64,000 nucleotides of DNA. Origin: BRHc4a sp049323755 (GTDB lineage: Bacteria; Bacillota; Desulfotomaculia; Desulfotomaculales; Desulfocucumaceae). The DNA is taken from contig JBMOPE010000041.1 in the NCBI GenBank assembly GCA_049323755.1, forward strand, positions 1 through 64,000. The letters are read 5' to 3'. How positions within the stretch are numbered: position 1 is the first letter of the stretch; every line of letters starts with the position of its first letter. The translations under genes were made by a program, and so were the position numbers. The notes under the pieces are model-generated. The model made no database searches, had not been told where the DNA came from, and worked only from the letters and a program-made list of their open reading frames with translations. Positions 58,997 through 64,000 of this stretch are shown here, in pieces.

Positions 58997-59330
58997 AGCT
59001 ATCCCTCCTTGGCTGATATGCTAATCTTTTTAAAATATTGAATGTTGTCACATTTCACACTATTATACATTCAATAAGTGTGCCAACACGGCTACATGCC
59101 GGAATTTCAGTATATTCATTCAACACAGGTACGCTACCGGGAAACAATTGTGTTTTATATTCATTACACTTGTTCATGGTTTTAAACATATGTAATCCAA
59201 TTGGCAGAAATATGCCTGTACTATGTTAATTGACTTTTTTACCTTAATCCTGTTTTAATGGTGTTATAAAACACATATAAAACCATAAGACATATAACTT
59301 CTTTTAATCCATATATGAGGAGGGCTATAC
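58997..59330. promoter_or_regulatory. Divergent control region of the catabolic operon, sigma-54-like site
   Basis: On the minus strand TGGCAC (59085-59080), N5, TTGA (59074-59071) matches sigma-54 except for the last base of the -12 (TTGC expected). Further up are GTGTT/ACAC-type palindromes (about 59149-59168 and GTGTTATAAAACAC at about 59261-59275) that could be activator sites. The region is otherwise AT-rich. No gene is seen in these 334 bases. Confidence 0.45.
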
Positions 59331-60413
59331 ATGAAAGCTGCCTTTCATTTTGACTCGGACCATGAGAGATTTGACCGTAATTACGGTCTGCCTGTTATAA
59401 AAGAGATATTCAGGCTGCTTCTCCAAATGGATATGTCAAACCTTCACCTCAAGATTTTTGCTGGAAATATATGTTCCCTGGACTACATAAGGGATAAAAA
59501 AAACCGGGAAGATTTACTGCGGGGGCTTTTTAACCCCCCGCGTCCGGTCTGGCAGTCACTGCGCCCTGATTTCATTGACTACCTGTATAACAGAAAAATA
59601 TTTGTGCTGGCCTTTGAGGGTATAAGCGCAAGGCTCAGGGATTATTTGCATGAAGCCCTTCTGAACGATGAAACTTATCTGGGCTCACAGCAGGTTCACG
59701 AGGCCAACCCCGTTCACTGGGTGCTTTACGGGGCTTCGCTCATTCCATCATACAGGATTGTAGGCTCAAATCTCCGCCTTTTCTACTCAGCGGGGAAGGG
59801 TGATGAAAAAGACCAGGGTCTTGCAGAAGATTTAAAGGCTGATCTTCCTTTCAGCAATGTTACCTTTGAAGAGCTGGAAGTACACCACACTATTCTGGAC
59901 AGCTACAGCTCTTATGAGCATGCGTCCAGGGTTGCCAATCTGTCCAGCAAGCTTTATGACCACCTTAACCTTTTAGCGGACCAGCTCATGTTAAAGCTTA
60001 ATGACCTTGCCCCCGGCCTTTATAAAGACATGTTTGTAACACTTGCGGAATTCGATAACATTGAAACTCCGGAGGATCTTGCCCGGGCAGCAATGGCCTG
60101 CCGTAAAATGCTTGCCTCACTTTCTGACAGACTTGCCTCTAAGGAAAAAATCCCTGAAAACAGGGATTTTTCAAAGCCGGATATCACATCAGGACTTAAA
60201 AGCTATATCAGCAACCTGGGCACCGAAAAAGAGGTACTTCTTTGCATGCTGGAGGATATTAACGGAAGGTCTTATAAAGCTCTCGACCAGGTATACAGGG
60301 GAACATTCAACTGTGATCCCCGCCTGGAGGCAGGCCGGCTCTTGATAGGTCTACTTATTTTTATAAACGATATCATCACCGTGACTGCTCATTCCTCAAA
60401 ACCTCTTCTCTAA
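59331..60413 (+). CDS. Unknown protein (360 aa)
   Basis: I do not recognise this family. The protein is soluble and looks complete: MKAAFHFDSDHERFDRNYGLPVIKEIF at the N-terminus, an alpha/beta first half (about 1-190), and a mostly helical second half with HASRVANLSSKLYDHLNLLADQLMLKL. There is no cysteine cluster, P-loop or membrane helix. ATG 59331 follows GAGGAGGG. It diverges from the catabolic operon and shares its control region, so a link to that operon is possible but unproven. A composite repeat abuts its stop codon. Confidence 0.75.
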   Translation: MKAAFHFDSDHERFDRNYGLPVIKEIFRLLLQMDMSNLHLKIFAGNICSLDYIRDKKNREDLLRGLFNPPRPVWQSLRPDFIDYLYNRKIFVLAFEGISARLRDYLHEALLNDETYLGSQQVHEANPVHWVLYGASLIPSYRIVGSNLRLFYSAGKGDEKDQGLAEDLKADLPFSNVTFEELEVHHTILDSYSSYEHASRVANLSSKLYDHLNLLADQLMLKLNDLAPGLYKDMFVTLAEFDNIETPEDLARAAMACRKMLASLSDRLASKEKIPENRDFSKPDITSGLKSYISNLGTEKEVLLCMLEDINGRSYKALDQVYRGTFNCDPRLEAGRLLIGLLIFINDIITVTAHSSKPLL

Positions 60414-60417
60414 TTTA

Positions 60418-60513
60418 AATAACGCCCTGCGGGCGTTGCCGCTGGAACAGCGGCATTGTTATGCATTATTCATGGGTCCGGAATTGGGAATTGGGAATTA
60501 GGAATTGGTTTGG
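60418..60513. repeat. Composite intergenic repeat (GC hairpin plus heptads)
   Basis: AACGCCC-TGCGGGCGTT and CCGCTG/CAGCGG hairpins, the linker GCATTATTCATGGGTCC, then GGAATTG heptads without the returning arm. Same order as at 18312-18431. It starts five bases after a stop codon. Confidence 0.85.
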
Positions 60514-60644
60514 GCATTTCCTGGTGTAAATAAACTGGAAAAGTAAGGGCATCATACCAAATAATAATCAGCCCTGTTTGAAACCTTTTAAACCGCTCCT
60601 CCATAGATTAGTTAACACAAACTTCAATACGGAGGAACGGTTTA

Positions 60645-61295
60645 ATGGAATTTGTAACAATAATTCTTTTTGCCCTGGCATTAAACCTTGATGCAATTGC
60701 AGCCGGTGTTGCATATGGTGTCAGGGGAATAAGGGTACCTTTTATATCAATTATGATAATCAGTGGAATGTCCGCCGGGGCCGTAATCCTTTCTATGACG
60801 GCCGGAAGCAAGGTGGCTGATATGGTTTCCACGGCAACTGCCCACCGTATCGGCGGCATAATTCTTCTTATTATAGGCCTCTGGATTCTGTATCAGTCCC
60901 TGACACAAAGGCATCACAAACACGTAGTAAACGGAGAAGATGAACTACTTCCAAGAACAGTACTTCAAATCAGGATAAAAAACCTTGGAATAGTGATAAA
61001 AATACTGCGGGACCCTCACCAGGCCGACCTCGACCGGTCAGGGCTTATTTCGCCGGGTGAGGCAGTTCTTCTGGGTGCAGCACTGGCGATGGATGCCCTT
61101 GGGGCAGGATTTGCGGTATCCATGCTGGGCTTTACGGTATATACCACCGCACTTGTAGTGGGTCTCGGCCACATCATAATGACATACCTCGGACTTTTTA
61201 TAGGACGCATAGCCGGTGAAACCAACTTTTGCAGGCACATGGTAACACTCCCCGGCTGCATATTGATTGCCATGGGACTGTATAAAATATGCTAA
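60645..61295 (+). CDS. ytaF: YtaF-like sporulation membrane protein (MntP superfamily)
   Basis: The 216-residue protein has six helices in two repeats, as in the MntP manganese exporter fold: LFALALNLDAIAAGVAYGVRGI in the first and LGAALAMDALGAGFAVSMLG in the second, with the paired aspartates in LNLDA and AMDAL. The loop between carries LDRSGLISPGEA, typical of the YtaF branch found in spore formers. Its role is unproven; cation export is the family expectation. ATG 60645 follows CGGAGGAAC. The stop abuts another GC-hairpin repeat. Confidence 0.88.
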   Translation: MEFVTIILFALALNLDAIAAGVAYGVRGIRVPFISIMIISGMSAGAVILSMTAGSKVADMVSTATAHRIGGIILLIIGLWILYQSLTQRHHKHVVNGEDELLPRTVLQIRIKNLGIVIKILRDPHQADLDRSGLISPGEAVLLGAALAMDALGAGFAVSMLGFTVYTTALVVGLGHIIMTYLGLFIGRIAGETNFCRHMVTLPGCILIAMGLYKIC

Positions 61296-61364
61296 ATAAA
61301 CGCCCTGCGGGCGTTACCGCTGTTCCAGCGGAGGAATCCAGAATTCAGAAGTCAGAATCCAGAA
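61296..61364. repeat. GC hairpin repeat and GAATTCAGAA-type iterations
   Basis: AACGCCC-TGCGGGCGTT with CCGCTG/CAGCGG directly after the ytaF stop, then AATCCAGAATTCAGAAGTC iterations like those at 31660. The returning arm is absent. Confidence 0.8.
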
Positions 61365-61532
61365 TGTTTCGGGCATCTTCCGGCCCTTTTTCTTTTTTTA
61401 TAGTTCAAATCATTGCCTATTGTATCTGTAAAGGAGAAGCCCCCAATAATAGTCGTCGGACGTAAGACGTCAGACGTTAGGAAATTAAGATGCTTACTTT
61501 ATAACCTCAAACGGCATTCATCGGGGCGGTAT

Positions 61533-62045
61533 TTACCTTCTATACATAAAGCTTTGACTGTACAAACTGCATCCCCACCTGTAAAAGGCTATAAAAATCC
61601 TGCTGGCAAGGAAAGCTCCGGTTAAGCCAAAGAATGTGTAATACCATTTCCAGTTGACATACTCGATAAGTTTAGTGTAAAGTTCCATGGGAGCTTCCAA
61701 GGCGGTTATGCCTGCGCTGAACAGAAAGGCATAAAACAGGGCAGCCGCAACTCCACCTGTCCTGGCGACCTGGTTATAAAGGATACAAAGGGTTGGGAAA
61801 ACCCATAAATCAAATAAAACACTGGTATCAAAAGAATTTGGAAGTAATCTGAAGGGATAAGTAATGAGACCAGCCTTCACCACAATGGATGTCAAAACAA
61901 TAGCCAGTATTGACATAAACAGAAAAGCAACCACCCAGTCCCTGAAGTAGCGCCAGTTGACGGCAAAAATAAGAAGCAGCAAGGTTATTGCCGCCGATGA
62001 ATATGTTATAATCTGTTCAGCGTTAAGATTTGCCCCAACAGTCAT
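61533..62045 (-). CDS. CBO0543-like membrane protein
   Basis: The 170-residue protein has five hydrophobic helices (about residues 12-30, 38-58, 70-95, 98-120, 130-150) and resembles the CBO0543 family of small membrane proteins found in spore-forming Firmicutes: NWRYFRDWVVAFLF, FRLLPNSFDTSVLFDLWVFPTLCILYNQV, and WKWYYTFFGL. The function is unknown. I start at ATG 62045 after GGGAG; the longer frame adds seven residues that include that site. It diverges from typA. Confidence 0.7.
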   Translation of the reverse strand: MTVGANLNAEQIITYSSAAITLLLLIFAVNWRYFRDWVVAFLFMSILAIVLTSIVVKAGLITYPFRLLPNSFDTSVLFDLWVFPTLCILYNQVARTGGVAAALFYAFLFSAGITALEAPMELYTKLIEYVNWKWYYTFFGLTGAFLASRIFIAFYRWGCSLYSQSFMYRR

Positions 62046-62277
62046 AATATATTTTTCTCCCGCCATTCTTTAATATTGCTATAATAACCGGGAAATTCAC
62101 TGATTATCCTCAAAAAGATGCTTTGCTTTAGATAAACCGGGATTGCATTTTAGCAGCAATTCCGGTATTATATTTTTTTATGCAGAGATCATTTGCACAA
62201 ATTCTCTTTTTCACGTATACTTTCCTGCAGGGAACCTGTAAACCATAACTGCAAGGATCAGATGAAAGGACACAGAT

Positions 62278-64000
62278 ATGAAACGGAACACCATAAGAAA
62301 CCTTGGCATAATAGCCCATGTGGACCACGGAAAAACCACTCTGGTGGACACAATGCTCAGGCAAAGCGGAATATTTCATGAAAAACAGGTGGTGGAGGAG
62401 AGGGTAATGGACCGCAACGACCTGGAAAGGGAGCGGGGCATCACCATTATGTCGAAAAACACCGCAGTATTTTATAAAGACTACCGGCTTAATATATTAG
62501 ACACTCCGGGTCATGCCGACTTTGGCGGTGAAGTTGAGCGCATCGTCCAGATGGTGGATGGGGTATTACTGCTTGTGGACGCCCTCGAAGGACCCATGCC
62601 GCAGACCCGCTTTGTATTAAAAAAAGCTTTGGAGGCCGGGCTGGCCCCCATAGTAGTTGTTAATAAAATAGACCGGCCCAGTGCCAGGCCAATAGAGGTT
62701 CTTGATGAGGTGCTTGAGCTTTTTATAGACCTTGACGCCAGTGACGACCAGATTGACTTCCCGGTAGTCTACACAAACGCCAAGGCTGGAGTGGCATCAC
62801 TGGACCCTGATACTCCCGGCACCGACCTCGAACCTTTATTTGAAACAATCATCGAAAGAATACCTGCTCCCGGAGGAGATGAAAACAAACCCCTGCAAAT
62901 GGGGGTAACAATGATTGATTACGATACTTATCTGGGACGTCAGGGAGTTGGCCGCGTGCGCAACGGCATTATCCGGGCAAAGCAGGAAGTGGTGGTATTA
63001 TCCGATGGAGCCATTTCTCCCCGCCAGCGTCTGGCAGGGCTATTCGTATTTCACGGGCTGAAGAAAATAGCAGTTGATGAGGCCTCCGCCGGTGACATCG
63101 TAGTTGTGGCAGGGCTGGATGGGATAAATGTGGGAAATACCATTGCCGACCCGGAAAGTCCGGTTGCCCTGGATTTTGTCAACATTGACGAGCCCACTGT
63201 AGCCGTTACCTTCCTTGTAAACAAAAGCACCTTTGCCGGACAGGAAGGAGACTATGTTACTTCCAGAAAGCTCGGTGAACGGCTGATGAGAGAACTGGAA
63301 TCCGACGTAAGCCTCAGGGTGCAGGCAACCGATTCCCCTGATGCATTTCTTGTATCAGGACGTGGTGAACTTCACCTTTCCATACTCATTGAAACCATGC
63401 GCAGAGAGGGATATGAGTTTGAGGTGTCCCGGCCAAAAGTAATAGAAAAGGAAATAAACGGAGTAAAGTGCGAGCCGGTAGAAGAGTTAGTCATAGAAAC
63501 CCCTGAAGAATTTGTCGGGATTGTAATGGAGCGCCTCGGACCCCGAAAAAGCGATTTAATCAATATGAGCCACAAGGGCGATGGTATGGTTAGGCTTGAA
63601 TTTCATATACCTACCCGGGGTCTTTTCGGCTTCCGGTCAGAGTTTCTTACCGACACCAAGGGTACGGGCATAATGCACCACTCCTTCCACCATTACGCCC
63701 CCTTCAAGGGTGAACTGCAAACAAGACTGAGGGGATCCCTGGTAGCTTTTGAAACCGGTGAAACCACCACCTATGGACTTGAAAACGCCCAGGAGCGGGG
63801 GGATTTATTTGTGGGCCCCGGGGTTCGGGTATACCGCGGCATGATAGTGGGAGAGCACTCCCGCCCCGGAGACCTTGCCGTCAATGTGTGCAAAAAGAAA
63901 CATCTTACCAATATTAGAAGCTCCACCTCCGAAATATCGGCCAAGCTTACGCCTCCACGCCAGATGAGCCTTGAGAACTGCCTTGAATTTATTGGTGATG
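62278..64000 (+). CDS. typA: GTP-binding protein TypA/BipA (partial, C-terminus off the window)
   Basis: TypA is a ribosome-binding translational GTPase of the EF-G group with roles in ribosome assembly and stress. From ATG 62278 (AAAGGA upstream) the frame runs open to the window edge, 574 codons of an expected 605-610. Visible are G1 AHVDHGKTTLVD, G2 RERGITIMSKN, G3 DTPGHADFGGEVERIV, G4 NKIDRP, and the BipA-type C-terminal pattern RGLFGFRSEFLTDTKGTGIM and KKKHLTNIRSSTSE. There is no sign of disruption. Confidence 0.98.
   Translation, partial: MKRNTIRNLGIIAHVDHGKTTLVDTMLRQSGIFHEKQVVEERVMDRNDLERERGITIMSKNTAVFYKDYRLNILDTPGHADFGGEVERIVQMVDGVLLLVDALEGPMPQTRFVLKKALEAGLAPIVVVNKIDRPSARPIEVLDEVLELFIDLDASDDQIDFPVVYTNAKAGVASLDPDTPGTDLEPLFETIIERIPAPGGDENKPLQMGVTMIDYDTYLGRQGVGRVRNGIIRAKQEVVVLSDGAISPRQRLAGLFVFHGLKKIAVDEASAGDIVVVAGLDGINVGNTIADPESPVALDFVNIDEPTVAVTFLVNKSTFAGQEGDYVTSRKLGERLMRELESDVSLRVQATDSPDAFLVSGRGELHLSILIETMRREGYEFEVSRPKVIEKEINGVKCEPVEELVIETPEEFVGIVMERLGPRKSDLINMSHKGDGMVRLEFHIPTRGLFGFRSEFLTDTKGTGIMHHSFHHYAPFKGELQTRLRGSLVAFETGETTTYGLENAQERGDLFVGPGVRVYRGMIVGEHSRPGDLAVNVCKKKHLTNIRSSTSEISAKLTPPRQMSLENCLEFIGD

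Overview
The window comes from the chromosome of a spore-forming, anaerobic Gram-positive bacterium of the Clostridia, most like the Peptococcaceae / Desulfotomaculum-Pelotomaculum group. This is judged from gene content and gene order, not from a database search. Sporulation-linked genes are present (yunB, spoIIIE/ftsK, a pdaB-like deacetylase, a dacF-like carboxypeptidase, lonB, ytaF). So are a class A RNase P RNA, a T-box in front of valS, many TTG/GTG starts with strong AGGAGG sites, a selenouridine synthase, a sodium-pump decarboxylase and acyl-CoA catabolic genes. No prophage and no CRISPR array is visible.

Layout. 1-84: 5' end of a 16S rRNA gene (minus strand) and its upstream leader. 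0.5-9.6 kb: yunB, a class A PBP, rnpB, a rodZ-like gene, selU/mnmH, ftsK/spoIIIE and uppP. 9.9-15.6 kb: small unknown genes, an XRE regulator, a prepilin peptidase, folC, and a decayed IS200/IS605 element with a probable omega-RNA end. 15.6-18.7 kb: valS with its T-box. 18.9-28.4 kb: an orphan substrate-binding protein, then the proteostasis run tig-clpP-clpX-lonB-lon-engB (minus strand). 28.9-30.5 kb: a three-gene sodium-pump module (small OadG-like subunit, free biotin carrier, OadB-type membrane subunit) with no carboxyltransferase beside it. 30.6-46.5 kb: cell-wall genes, tRNA-Val(GAC), a histidine kinase/HD-GYP pair, DedA/TVP38 membrane proteins, a 494-residue unknown protein, a C-terminal processing protease, polA, a 30-bp tandem repeat array and mutM. 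46.6-53.9 kb: a DUF378 protein, an SLH protein, then nitroreductase, amidohydrolase, CoA-transferase and a sigma-54 activator, and a divergent pair of XRE regulators. 54.1-59.0 kb: a catabolic operon (carboxyltransferase, enoyl-CoA hydratase, HMG-CoA-lyase-like enzyme, acyl-CoA dehydrogenase). 59.3-64.0 kb: an unknown 360-residue protein, ytaF, a CBO0543-like membrane protein, and typA/bipA running off the end.

How the parts may fit. The 54-59 kb operon has the enzyme set of branched-chain acyl-CoA (isovalerate/leucine) breakdown, but no biotin carboxylase is encoded here. The window does hold a biotin carrier and a Na+-translocating membrane subunit without their carboxyltransferase. My main hypothesis is that these two halves work together as a Na+-coupled, ATP-independent (de)carboxylase. 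The CoA-transferase at 49.8 kb has a near-consensus sigma-54 promoter preceded by inverted TGTCTCA/TGAGACA sites, next to a PAS-containing sigma-54 activator gene. A weaker sigma-54-like site lies in front of the catabolic operon. Intergenic space carries several dispersed repeat families: GGAATTG heptads, a GC-rich hairpin that abuts stop codons, a long-inverted-repeat element and the 30-bp array. These are the least explained structures in the window.
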